53,439 nucleotides of DNA from an uncultured Clostridia bacterium (lineage in GTDB: Bacteria; Bacillota; Clostridia; Christensenellales; Borkfalkiaceae). The notes under the pieces were generated by a model, which was not told where the DNA came from, did no database searches, and saw nothing but the letters and a program-made list of their open reading frames with translations. The position numbers were made by a program, and so were the translations under genes. Below are positions 1-8,432 of the stretch, in pieces. The DNA is taken from positions 1 through 53,439 of the forward strand of contig CANQUD010000010.1 of assembly GCA_947626935.1 (NCBI GenBank), read 5' to 3'. Positions within the stretch are counted from its first letter, which is position 1. Every line of letters begins with the position of its first letter.

Positions 1-279
1 AAAGATTATCAATCTTTGGCAGAATGCAAAATTCTTCCCTCAAGGGGTGGGCAAGGGGTGGACGAAAAAAACAAAATCGTTCGAAACATTCTAAATTACG
101 TGCCATAGGCGGAATTCACTTCCGCCGTGGGCGACCCCATTTGGTACCCTACGGGAACCTTAATGTCCGTCTGAAAGGCGGAAGGCGTGGCAGCGGAGTA
201 TGAGGGATGTACAACACTAACCCCTCGAACGTATTTATTTTGCGCAGCAAAAGAAATCGTTCGAAATAATCGTTCGAAA
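1..279. repeat. Left flank of phage cassette with dispersed repeat
   Basis: No gene is seen here. Bases 1-55 match bases 45616-45670 in inverted orientation with one difference in 55. The motif ATCGTTCGAAA occurs three times, at 76-86, 256-266 and 269-279. The arms AAATAAT and ATTATTT near 264-285 could form a weak hairpin just past the end of the last phage-type gene. The stretch looks like host intergenic repeat next to the cassette, but whether phage genes continue to the left cannot be seen. Confidence 0.6.
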
Positions 280-774
280 TTATTTCACATACTCCGCCAA
301 AAGTTCGTAGAGCGTCTGGTAGTATTCGCCCAAATAGGCGCGGGCGAGCGTATCCATCGCGTACATCTGCAGGCGGGTGGCGGCGTCCGAAGTCACGTTC
401 ATGTAGTAATTCCTGACGACCAAAAATCTCTGCGATGCGGACAGCGCATAATTGGGATTTTCGGGATACCTGTACGGTCCCGCGTCGTTCCCTTCCGTCG
501 CGATCGACTCGAAATGCAGCTGCTGGATGAGATCTTCCCGCACCGCGGCGATCTTCTCCTCGGAGAGCGCGTCGAGCCGTTCTTCCTCGCACAGCCTGAT
601 GTTGCTCCTCGCCGTGTTGTTCGAAAGCATGAAGTAGAACATCTTCTTCTTTTCGGCATTCGTCTCGGAGACAATGGTGTTCTTCTTCGTCTGCGCCGCG
701 CGGACCATGGAGAGCTGCACCTCGGAAAGGTCGCTGTACGCGGGGTCGTTGAGGTCAATAATGTCGATCTCCAT
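280..774 (-). CDS. Phage head-module protein, unknown function
   Basis: A 164-residue acidic, mainly helical protein with no recognised domain, signal peptide or membrane segment. The start at 774 is chosen because GGAGGAAGGAAG precedes that ATG, while an upstream ATG lacks a ribosome site. It overlaps the end of the upstream gene by 20 bases and is the last gene of the co-directional terminase-portal-scaffold-capsid run. A head-completion or connector role is likely from position only. It could also be a minor virion protein; nothing in the residues decides this. Confidence 0.6.
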   Translation of the reverse strand: MEIDIIDLNDPAYSDLSEVQLSMVRAAQTKKNTIVSETNAEKKKMFYFMLSNNTARSNIRLCEEERLDALSEEKIAAVREDLIQQLHFESIATEGNDAGPYRYPENPNYALSASQRFLVVRNYYMNVTSDAATRLQMYAMDTLARAYLGEYYQTLYELLAEYVK

Positions 775-2017
775 CTTCCTTCCTCCATGCAAATTCCAAG
801 GCGCGGATGCAAAAATTCGGCTGCTCCGACGTGATCGAGACGGTCGTCTCCGACGTCCTCTCTTTCCCGTCGATCCTTACCCCATCTCCCCCTTTTGCGG
901 GGAAAGGGTCCCCTCCGTTCACGCTGATCTCGAAGGTCCCCTCTCCGTCAATGCGCATCCATGCAAGTTTGAGGAGCGGGGCGGGGACCGTCACTTCCAT
1001 GATACACCCGAAGCCGAGCGGCAGTCCGCCCGTCCTGTTGAACTTGTACACTGCCGTCCCCGCGAGGAAGTTTTCCCTTGCCCCTGCGGAGAGTCCCTTT
1101 CCGATGAGAAATCTGCCGCTCTTCTCCTCGAAATCGTAGACATAGACAACTTTTCTGCCGTTTTTCAGTCCGACGACGGCGGCGTAGTTTCCCCCGTAGC
1201 AATCCCCCGAGACGGCGGAGTTCGGATCGATCTCATCCCTCTGTTCGAGAAGGGAACAGCTGTTTCCGTCGAAGGCGAACAGTCCCTTCTCCGTCAGATA
1301 ACAGATCTGTTCCCCGCACGCTGCGGCGGAACGGGGGAGCACGCTTCCGCCCGCAAAGGGCATCTCCGTCGCGGCGAAGTCGAGGGCTTCCCCCTCCGCC
1401 CGCATGCGCATGATCCCCCGCTCGAAAAAGACATAGAGTCTCTCGCGGAAGGAAATGAGCGCGACGATGTCCCCCTTGCCGTCCTCGAAATCGACATAGC
1501 CCGCCCCGTCGGGGTCCTTGCCCGTCTGCGTGACTCCTTCGATGGAGAAGGGGGCGGAGAAGCGGAGCCTCTTTCCGTCCGCCGCGAACAGCCTGCCGTG
1601 GTGCATGGCAGCGCAGGTCCCCCCGATGCCGAAGGTGCGGATGACACTGTCCCCGCGGATGTAGTAAGCGCCGTTTTCCCCGACGCAGTAGATCCCCTTG
1701 ACCCCCGTATCGGTGGAATGGGACAGAACTGCCCGCGGCGCGGCGTCGATCCCCGCGATCGGCGTCATCGTCGTGACGTCGTAGAGCATCTTCTTCCCGC
1801 TCAAATAGGCATAGACCCCGCCGTCCGTCGCAAAGAGACGGCTCCCCGCGGCAGGAAGGGTCGCGATCTCCGTGTTCCCCTCCCCGCAGACGATGCCCGA
1901 GGACGTCGGGCGCATGTGATAGAGGGATACTTTCTGCCCCGCCTTCGGCTTGGAAGGATCGACGCGCTCGGTGAAATACTTCTCCTCGGGCGCGAAGAGG
2001 GTCTTTTCGTACCTCAT
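755..2017 (-). CDS. Phage structural protein, beta-propeller-like
   Basis: A 420-residue protein with repeated short beta-rich segments of the type GGxYAYLSG, GENGAYYIRG and FRERLYVFFERG, suggesting a propeller-like fold. No catalytic motif is seen. The start at 2017 follows GAGGTGGGC and overlaps the upstream stop as ATGA, so the two genes are probably translationally coupled. In P22-like phages a propeller-like protein closes the head (gp10, packaged DNA stabilisation). The gene order here, after capsid and one small head gene, fits that role, but this assignment is inference. Confidence 0.6.
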   Translation of the reverse strand: MRYEKTLFAPEEKYFTERVDPSKPKAGQKVSLYHMRPTSSGIVCGEGNTEIATLPAAGSRLFATDGGVYAYLSGKKMLYDVTTMTPIAGIDAAPRAVLSHSTDTGVKGIYCVGENGAYYIRGDSVIRTFGIGGTCAAMHHGRLFAADGKRLRFSAPFSIEGVTQTGKDPDGAGYVDFEDGKGDIVALISFRERLYVFFERGIMRMRAEGEALDFAATEMPFAGGSVLPRSAAACGEQICYLTEKGLFAFDGNSCSLLEQRDEIDPNSAVSGDCYGGNYAAVVGLKNGRKVVYVYDFEEKSGRFLIGKGLSAGARENFLAGTAVYKFNRTGGLPLGFGCIMEVTVPAPLLKLAWMRIDGEGTFEISVNGGDPFPAKGGDGVRIDGKERTSETTVSITSEQPNFCIRALEFAWRKEDGDRHY

Positions 2018-2553
2018 GCCCACCTCCTCGAGCGGACGGAGAGCGGATGGCGCAGGATGCCCGCGGACCGCAGCGCATTGCGGTAGTGGATCCCCCACAG
2101 CTTCCCCTCTTCATATCTGCCCTTGATGAAGCAGTACTCCGAGACGATGCCGAATGCCATGAGGCGGGCGGAGATCTTTCCGCCGTGCTCGCTCGTGCCG
2201 TCGATGCCCTTCTTGCTCGGCGCATAGCAGTAGGTGACTTCCGCCTCGGCGCAGTCGCTCCTGACGCCGTCGCAGGTCAGCGCGAACTTGATCCTCTCTC
2301 CCCCCGCCTGCACCGAACAGACGTCGATCGGCGGGGAAGAGAAGGCGGAAAAGGGCAGAAATCCGTTCATAAACGAGAGTTTTTCCGTCCTCTTCAGGGG
2401 GTAGTCATCGAGAGCGATCTCGTTCTCGATGACGTTGAAACATTCCAAAAGCGTCGCCGCCTCCCCTTCCGCCGCGCCGTCCGAGACCGCCGACAGAAGC
2501 GCTTCATCGTCGAGAAAGGCGGCGGAAAGGAGCAAAACTTCCCGAACGGTCAT
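2014..2553 (-). CDS. Phage head-completion-type protein, hypothetical
   Basis: A 179-residue protein lying directly after the capsid gene. The N-terminal third is helical and acidic, and the C-terminal part is rich in beta-type residues. The start at 2553 has AAGGAG upstream. It ends in an ATGA overlap with the next gene. The position is that of head-tail connector or head-completion proteins in tailed phages. I recognise no family motif, so the role is inferred from order alone. Confidence 0.6.
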   Translation of the reverse strand: MTVREVLLLSAAFLDDEALLSAVSDGAAEGEAATLLECFNVIENEIALDDYPLKRTEKLSFMNGFLPFSAFSSPPIDVCSVQAGGERIKFALTCDGVRSDCAEAEVTYCYAPSKKGIDGTSEHGGKISARLMAFGIVSEYCFIKGRYEEGKLWGIHYRNALRSAGILRHPLSVRSRRWA

Positions 2554-2563
2554 GCTTTTCTCC

Positions 2564-3712
2564 TTACTTTTCGGTGATCCCCGAGAGCATCGCCTGTCCG
2601 CACGGGCGGTAGCACATGAGGTCGGCGTACTTGACGAGGGTCGCCGTGAACACGGGCTTGCCGGGGATCTGGCGCAAGATCTTGCCGTCCTCGTCCTCGA
2701 GCCATTCCCAGTCGCAGAGCTGGTGCAGGACGAAGTCGTCCGTGTTGAGCAGGTACATCGTCCCTTCGGGGCAGAATCTGTCCGTCACGACGGGAATGCC
2801 GTTGAAGGAGATCGCCTTGTAGCCGCCCTCGAGTTCAAGGGTGTCGACGTGGCGGTACTGCGAGAGCAGTTCGACGAGCGCACGGCGGACTCCCCACGAG
2901 CAGATGATGAAGTTCACCTTGCCGCCCGATTTCTCTTCCACCTTGTCGATGGCGAGCTGGATCTCGTTCTCCGTGAGCGTCTCCACCGTCTTCATGTACG
3001 GTTTGAGCCACGAATTTTCCGTCCGCGAGACGCCGTAGAGCGCCGTCGTCGTGAAGATGCTCCCGAGTCCCGTCAGTTCGGCGTTCTTCGACCCCGCCGC
3101 GTAGAATTCATAGTCCTCGGAGGAAGCGATGCTCTTGTCGATGGTGATGGTGTTCTTTTCCTTGTCGACGGACTTGACGCAAAGCCCGCTCTCCTGCTTC
3201 GCCCCGAGGTCGGAATAGAGGTCGACGATCATGCCGTCCGTGAAGTTCCTCGCGCTGTCGAGGGTGACGGTCGTGCCCGACGCCGAGACGACCTTTCCGA
3301 GGTAGCCCGTGCCGTTGCCGAAGAGCATACGGCTCAAATTGTAGCTCGCGCTCTTGACAAGCCCTTCCATCTCCTCGTCCAAGAGGTTGACGAAGGCGCC
3401 CTCGCTCGTCGAGGAAGCCCTGATCGCCTTGTCGCTGATCTCGATGGTGCCGTAGAGGTTCTTGAGTCCGAGCGTGAGGGTGCAGTAGCGGTTGCCGTGC
3501 GCGGCGGGAAGGTCGCCGTCCTCCGCGCCCGCGGAGACGCCGCCGTTCATGCCGTAGCGGATGAGTTTCTTGATCTCCTTTCCCTGCACGTTGTTCGTCG
3601 ACTGGCGGATGCGTGCGAGAAAGGGATTCGCATAGAAGTTGAGTTGGTCGGTGACGGCGCTCAAGTAGTACTTTTTGAGCGCCGCATCGGCAGAAGTTGT
3701 CGTAACTGTCAT
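2564..3712 (-). CDS. Major capsid protein, HK97-fold type
   Basis: A 382-residue protein with the usual features of a tailed-phage coat protein. It has a helical N-terminus mentioning fixed sites on the lattice (NPFLARIRQSTNNV), a run with TLGLKNLYGTIEISDKAIRA, and a C-terminal domain with the segment NGIPVVTDRFCPEGTMYLL, typical of capsid proteins that end in a beta-rich axial domain. It lies directly after a scaffold gene, which supports the call. The start has AGGAGAAGATC before the ATG. Whether the closest relatives are P22-type or N4-gp56-type coats cannot be settled by eye. Confidence 0.85.
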   Translation of the reverse strand: MTVTTTSADAALKKYYLSAVTDQLNFYANPFLARIRQSTNNVQGKEIKKLIRYGMNGGVSAGAEDGDLPAAHGNRYCTLTLGLKNLYGTIEISDKAIRASSTSEGAFVNLLDEEMEGLVKSASYNLSRMLFGNGTGYLGKVVSASGTTVTLDSARNFTDGMIVDLYSDLGAKQESGLCVKSVDKEKNTITIDKSIASSEDYEFYAAGSKNAELTGLGSIFTTTALYGVSRTENSWLKPYMKTVETLTENEIQLAIDKVEEKSGGKVNFIICSWGVRRALVELLSQYRHVDTLELEGGYKAISFNGIPVVTDRFCPEGTMYLLNTDDFVLHQLCDWEWLEDEDGKILRQIPGKPVFTATLVKYADLMCYRPCGQAMLSGITEK

Positions 3713-3725
3713 GATCTTCTCCTTT

Positions 3726-4100
3726 TTACTTGTTTTTCAGGAAGCCGAGCGCCAATGCCCCGGCTTCGCGGATGCTTCTCGGCTTTTGGGGGGGCGCCGT
3801 GACGCCCGCCCCCGCCGAAGAGAGCAAGGGCACGCCCTTGAGCGTCTTGAAATAGTCGTCAAGGACGCGTGCCTTCACTTCCTCATTTTCGCTGACGGCG
3901 AGGTAGAGTCCGTCGGCGTCCATGACAGGGTGCGCCTCTTCTCCCTTCCGCTCCTCTCCTTCGAGGGCTTTCAAGCGTTGACTGCGGCGGGTGAATTCCG
4001 CTTCCAGCTCCCCATACGCGCGCACGAGGGCGTCAACGCTCTTGAATTTTCCCGCGAGCAATTCCCCGCAGGGTCCCTGTTGTCCGTTTTCCTCTTCCAT
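3726..4100 (-). CDS. Phage scaffolding protein
   Basis: A 124-residue acidic protein. The segment GKFKSVDALVRAYGELEAEF followed by a charged helix (RRSQRLKALEGEERKGEE) is characteristic of phage capsid scaffolds. These assist coat assembly and leave before or during DNA packaging. The C-terminus is basic (GFLKNK), as expected for the coat-binding end. It lies between portal and capsid, the classical place, and begins 2 bases before the portal gene ends. No protease gene is seen nearby, so the scaffold may leave intact rather than be cleaved. Confidence 0.85.
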   Translation of the reverse strand: MEEENGQQGPCGELLAGKFKSVDALVRAYGELEAEFTRRSQRLKALEGEERKGEEAHPVMDADGLYLAVSENEEVKARVLDDYFKTLKGVPLLSSAGAGVTAPPQKPRSIREAGALALGFLKNK

Positions 4101-4101
4101 G

Positions 4102-5949
4102 TCATGCTCCTTTGCGGTGGCTCCCGAGGTGGCGCAAGATCCTCTCCTTCACCGCTCTGTCGTCCTCCCCGCCCGAGAGCAGGAAGCGTGTGTGTTCGGC
4201 GATATGGAGAGCATGGTCGTCGTATGCGTCCGCTTCCACATCGCCCTGCGCCAGCATGAGGTTTTCCTTCTCCGCTTTCCTGATATGGAGAGAGGAAATG
4301 TCCCTCGCGCTCTCCGCCGTCCCGTAGCCCAGAGCCTCGAGTACCCTGTTCCGCGTGTCGTCGTCGAGCACGCCGTTCTCGTTCTTGAGCAGTCCGAGGC
4401 GCAGAAGTTCGAGAATTTCTTCCCGCGTTTCCTCGGGCTTCCGCTCGTATCCCGTCTCGAACTGTACATCGTCAGCCGAGATATCGCTTGCGGAAAACCA
4501 GAACAGCTCGGTAGACCCGCCCGTTCCCGTCATGCGGAGCACGCGCTTGGCGGAGGCGAATTGCTTGTAGAGGTGCAGGATCTGTTTGCCCGCTTCCTTG
4601 ATCGCCCGCTCCACGCTTTCGACGCTCATCTGCATGCGGTTTTGGTCTTGGTCGAGGAGAAGCTGCAGTCCGACGCCCGACGTGACATGCGTGGGGTTGG
4701 CGGAATTTCGGGAGATCTCGCTCATGCCCGATACGAGGATGAACTCGTCGGATATGCGCTCCTCTTCCTGTGCAAATTCGCTCGGCAGGGATCCGCAGTC
4801 GAGAAATTCGGGCTTGGGCGAGCCTTGGCGATAGATGAGGACTTTCCCGGGATACAGTCCCTCCTCGCTCAACTCGTCCGCGTCGACGGATCCGTCCTCG
4901 ACGGCGATGACTCCCATGGAAAGGCGGTTCAAAAACTCGTGTTTGCGGTTTCGTACCGCGTTATACGCCCGCTGCAGTGGGATCATGCGGTCTACGACGG
5001 ACGTCCCGAAAAAGGACCCCGCCAAGGGAATGCACGTCTGCCGCACAAAGGGCAGCGTGCGCTCTCCTCTGTCTTTGTTGCGATAGGGAAGCGGTCCTTC
5101 ATAGAGAAGCGTATCCCCCGCGATTATCTCAAGCCGTCCGTCGGGATAATCTCCCGTCGGGCGGGTATACCGTTCAATGACGATCTCGGCGTTTTCGAGC
5201 ACGGGGCGGGCGGCGCCGTCCAAGGGCTTTTTCCAGCCCCCGGCCTGCGAAAACGGCAGGAGCGGGAAGTCCTTGATCTCCCTTCCCGCAAGCTCCACGC
5301 CGTACCGTTCGCGGATCTCGGAGACGGGCACCGCCTTCGCGTGGATGAGGCTCCGCACCTCGTCCATGCTCTCCGCCGTGAGGGAATCGGGATAGATCTC
5401 GAAGGGAGAGAGCGCGATGACGTTGACGTCCCCTTCCCGCAGGGAATGCCCCGTCTCGTCGGTGCCGATGACGTTGCCGTCGTCGAAGTTCCAGATGACT
5501 TTGTAGAATGCCGTCCCGCACGTCTCCGACCAGACGGTCGCGCGGGAGACGATCTTGTCGAGGTCGAGCCTGTTCTTGACGGAGTCGAGGATCCCCGAGC
5601 ACAGCCTCGCCGTCTTGACGTCCCCTTCGCTGTCCGAAAACGCCCTGACGGTGAGGGTGGGTCTGATCTTGGCGAGACGGGCAAGGCGGGTGTCGATGGT
5701 GGGCGCGACGTGGTTGAAGCATCTGCGCGACTGCCAGTAGAATTCCCTGTCCTCCTGCACGAGTTCCCCCGCGGGGGAGATGTCGCAGTACTGGTTCCCG
5801 CTGACGAAATTCATGTTGAGTTCCCAGCTCTTTTCGATGCTCCGCCTCGCCTCTCTCCTCGCCTCGAAGTCTGCGGCGATCGAAGCGACGAGCTTCTTCT
5901 TCCGCTCCTCTTCTGCCTTCTGTTCCTTTGTGATCTTGTCGTTTTCCAT
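4102..5949 (-). CDS. Phage portal protein
   Basis: A 615-residue protein that would form the dodecameric DNA entry ring at one capsid vertex. The segment NFVSGNQYCDISPAG near residue 45, followed by RRCFNHVAPTIDTRLA, matches the clip and wing entry of P22-type portals. The later segment SGMSEISRNSANPTHVTSGV near residue 400 is the usual portal core motif. The start at 5949 is chosen because GAGGAGATATATC precedes it; the upstream in-frame ATG has no such site. The C-terminal part is helical and rich in Glu and Arg. Confidence 0.88.
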   Translation of the reverse strand: MENDKITKEQKAEEERKKKLVASIAADFEARREARRSIEKSWELNMNFVSGNQYCDISPAGELVQEDREFYWQSRRCFNHVAPTIDTRLARLAKIRPTLTVRAFSDSEGDVKTARLCSGILDSVKNRLDLDKIVSRATVWSETCGTAFYKVIWNFDDGNVIGTDETGHSLREGDVNVIALSPFEIYPDSLTAESMDEVRSLIHAKAVPVSEIRERYGVELAGREIKDFPLLPFSQAGGWKKPLDGAARPVLENAEIVIERYTRPTGDYPDGRLEIIAGDTLLYEGPLPYRNKDRGERTLPFVRQTCIPLAGSFFGTSVVDRMIPLQRAYNAVRNRKHEFLNRLSMGVIAVEDGSVDADELSEEGLYPGKVLIYRQGSPKPEFLDCGSLPSEFAQEEERISDEFILVSGMSEISRNSANPTHVTSGVGLQLLLDQDQNRMQMSVESVERAIKEAGKQILHLYKQFASAKRVLRMTGTGGSTELFWFSASDISADDVQFETGYERKPEETREEILELLRLGLLKNENGVLDDDTRNRVLEALGYGTAESARDISSLHIRKAEKENLMLAQGDVEADAYDDHALHIAEHTRFLLSGGEDDRAVKERILRHLGSHRKGA

Positions 5950-5993
5950 GATATATCTCCTCATTTTTGTTCTCCCGCACGGCGGCGGAAGGG

Positions 5994-6248
5994 CTATTCT
6001 TCGTCCTTCAAACAGCGGATAAGCCGCTGTTTTTCGGCTTCGAGCTGTTCGTCGGTGAGCGTCGAGAAGTCGCTGTCCTCCAAGAGGAGCTTGACGGCTT
6101 TGAGGTCGGGCGGAACGTCCTTTTTGGTCTCCTTCCGCTTGAGGAGCCGCAGCTCCCCTTCCTTCGCATCGTACTCCTCGGTGACTTCTTCCACCGTGAA
6201 TCCGAGCGCCACCTTGAGAATGGCGTCCCTGATCTTATCCTCCGTCAT
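5994..6248 (-). CDS. Small phage protein between terminase and portal
   Basis: An 84-residue highly charged protein. The N-terminal 30 residues (KIRDAILKVALGFTVEEVTE) could form a helix-turn-helix, which would suit a DNA-contacting packaging factor such as a small terminase, though that subunit usually precedes the large one. The rest is a Lys/Glu-rich helix. It overlaps the end of the terminase gene by 14 bases, indicating coupled translation. No family is recognised. Confidence 0.6.
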   Translation of the reverse strand: MTEDKIRDAILKVALGFTVEEVTEEYDAKEGELRLLKRKETKKDVPPDLKAVKLLLEDSDFSTLTDEQLEAEKQRLIRCLKDEE

Positions 6249-7692
6249 GTTTCCTCCTTAAAACGCGGATGCGCCGCTCCTTGTCGAGCGCGATCCTGCT
6301 CTTTTGCGCCGCGGGGACGGCGGGAGCGGGTCTCGTCATGAGATAGTACCGCAGTTCGTCCATCGCGTGATCGTCCCGCTTGACGGGACTCTCGTCGTTC
6401 CCCCAAAAGTACCCCTTGAATTCTCTGATCATGTTCGGGCAGCTCGAAAAGATGTAGAGGTCGGGCAGCCCGTTCGTGCGGGAGAGATAGCTCTTGATCC
6501 GCGCGATCCCCGCAAAGACGTCCTTGTCGACCCGCATGTCGGCGAGGATGCCGCGCTCGTAAAAGAGTTCGGCGACGGACTTGGAAGAGGCGAGCGTCCT
6601 CTGCCCCGCCGCGGGGTCGATGAGGGCGGAAATGCGACCCCGTGTGTCCCTTTTCCACCCCAATTTGTCGCAGATCTCCCCGATCGCGCGGGTGTGGAAA
6701 TCGACGTCCCGTCCCGCCGCATAGTGCTCCGCCACGACATAGACGTTGCCGTCGAAATCGGTGCAGTACCAATGACAGGAGAGCGGGTTCTTCAGCCCGG
6801 GGTCGATGGAGAGGGTGTCCTGCCACTCCTTCGGGATCGGGAAGGGGTCGATGACGTGCACATTTTCGTCGAACTCGGGATAGACCAGCCCTTCCCGCGT
6901 GCAGAATTTCCCGTAGCGGCGGGACTGGAGCGTCGTCTCGTCCATCGTCGCCGTGAGGAGCTTTATCTCGCTCTTCGGAAGGAAAGGGTTGTCCGCCCAC
7001 TCCATGAATTCGTACCAGATCTGCGGGTCGTTGTGCCGATTCAGATAAATTTCCTCATAGACGAACGTCAAGCCCTTGAGGGGGGTCATCGTGCCGAAAA
7101 TGTCTCCCTTCTTGTCGAGAACGCGCATGGCGCATTCCTCATAGACGTCCTGCGGCGGCTCCTCGTCGAACCAGACAAAGTCGAGAGAGCTTCCCTGAAA
7201 GCGCTCCCGTCCCTGATCGCAGCTCTTGAATCCGATGACGGAGATGCCGCCGAACACGTTTTTCACGCGGATCTGGTCGATGACGCCCGCATACGGCGCG
7301 TCCTTCCTGCCGCTCGACATCACAATGTCCTCGATCCAGTCGGGACGGAGATAGTACAGGATCTTCTGCTGGGCGACGTCCCTCTGGACCTGTGACGTGA
7401 GGGAAACGACCCAGCCGAACACGTTCTTTTTGTTCTTTCTGTAGGGATGATTTCCCCTTGCGAGCCAGACGGCTTCCGCGGCGCCGCATTCCGTCTTTCC
7501 CGAACGGTTCCCGCCGAACACCCAGCGGTTGCGCTTCTTGCACCTGTGGAAGGCGAGCTGCTTCTTGTGCTTCTTCCTGCCCGTGTTGTAGCGGGCGAGA
7601 CGGTCGGACTCGCTCCGCTTCTTCTGTTCCCGTTCGATGGCGTGGATCTTCTGCAATATTTCGTTCATTTTCGATAAAATAAATGCTTTCAT
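6235..7692 (-). CDS. Phage terminase large subunit
   Basis: A 485-residue DNA packaging motor. The ATPase domain has Walker A GGNRSGKT at residues 60-67 and Walker B VWFDEEPP near 170. The C-terminal RNase H-like nuclease domain shows SIDPGLKNP near 290, LIDPAAGQRT near 360 and DDHAMDELRYYL near 447, giving the expected acidic metal ligands. The length is normal and all motifs are intact. The start is uncertain: 7692 has GAAGG four bases upstream, while the ATG at 7668 has none. If 7692 is right, the gene start lies against the divergent promoter of the membrane-protein gene at 7722. Confidence 0.93.
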   Translation of the reverse strand: MKAFILSKMNEILQKIHAIEREQKKRSESDRLARYNTGRKKHKKQLAFHRCKKRNRWVFGGNRSGKTECGAAEAVWLARGNHPYRKNKKNVFGWVVSLTSQVQRDVAQQKILYYLRPDWIEDIVMSSGRKDAPYAGVIDQIRVKNVFGGISVIGFKSCDQGRERFQGSSLDFVWFDEEPPQDVYEECAMRVLDKKGDIFGTMTPLKGLTFVYEEIYLNRHNDPQIWYEFMEWADNPFLPKSEIKLLTATMDETTLQSRRYGKFCTREGLVYPEFDENVHVIDPFPIPKEWQDTLSIDPGLKNPLSCHWYCTDFDGNVYVVAEHYAAGRDVDFHTRAIGEICDKLGWKRDTRGRISALIDPAAGQRTLASSKSVAELFYERGILADMRVDKDVFAGIARIKSYLSRTNGLPDLYIFSSCPNMIREFKGYFWGNDESPVKRDDHAMDELRYYLMTRPAPAVPAAQKSRIALDKERRIRVLRRKHDGG

Positions 7693-7721
7693 ACGCCTTC
7701 GTTTGGACTATGATAGCGGCT

Positions 7722-8432
7722 ATGAAACGCTTATTCTTCCTCCTGTTTCTTACGATGTTCGCCCTCGCGCTCTCCCCTTCCCCTACGGCTGTCTCCGCCG
7801 CGGAAGAGCGCTATGCCGTCGTGCCCGACGGGGATGTCTGGTTCTATGCGGGCGAGACGGAAAGCTCCCGCGTGTTCTTGCTCCCCCGCACCTACTATGT
7901 CAAGCTCCTCGGCGAGGGAGACGGCTACTACCGCGCGGAATACCTCGTCGACGAGGCTCCCTACAAAAAATTGACGGGTTATTGCAAGAAAGAGGACGTC
8001 ATTCCCGTCGATTATATCCCCGTGCGTCCCTATCTCAAGAAGGAGATCACCCTCTCCTATTCCCTTCCGACCTCGGGCGGGACGGGCGGACTCGGCGGGT
8101 CCTTCTCGAGCGTGGAAAAGACGTTCGTCTACTACGGACAGCGGTACGAGGGCGCGGAACTGTACTATTACGTGCTCTCGGACGGGACATTCGACTACAT
8201 TCCCGCAAAATCTGAACTTGTCTTTGAGCAGAACACCGACTATCTCGACTATCTCGCCGCCCAAGGGACGATGGGAAGCGGCGGAGATACGGCTTCCACG
8301 ACGGAGAAGGGCATAAGCGCCGCCGTCATCGTCGTCATCTGCCTTGCCTCCGCAGCCGCCGTCGCCGTCGCGGTCCTGCTCGTCCGCGGAAAGAAGCAGA
8401 CAGCCGCAGAGGACGATCAGCCCGAGGACTGA
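7722..8432 (+). CDS. Secreted or anchored membrane protein, unknown
   Basis: A 236-residue protein with a clear signal peptide (KRLFFLLFLTMFALAL, cleavage near VSAAEE), an extracytoplasmic domain of about 170 residues rich in Tyr and beta-type residues, and a C-terminal membrane helix (VIVVICLASAAAVAVAVLLV) followed by Lys/Arg. The general plan, SH3-like region then membrane anchor, resembles the C-terminus of the protein at 10899-13481, suggesting a shared host family. The start at 7722 is preferred because the signal peptide begins there. A -10-like TATGAT at 7709-7714 leaves 7 bases to the ATG. It lies on the opposite strand to all the phage genes around it. Confidence 0.8.
   Translation: MKRLFFLLFLTMFALALSPSPTAVSAAEERYAVVPDGDVWFYAGETESSRVFLLPRTYYVKLLGEGDGYYRAEYLVDEAPYKKLTGYCKKEDVIPVDYIPVRPYLKKEITLSYSLPTSGGTGGLGGSFSSVEKTFVYYGQRYEGAELYYYVLSDGTFDYIPAKSELVFEQNTDYLDYLAAQGTMGSGGDTASTTEKGISAAVIVVICLASAAAVAVAVLLVRGKKQTAAEDDQPED

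Noticed and set aside
674-2086. Long open frames on the plus strand across the phage cassette
   Set aside because: They are antisense shadows produced by GC-rich codon bias; they lack ribosome sites and domain motifs, while the minus-strand genes show both.
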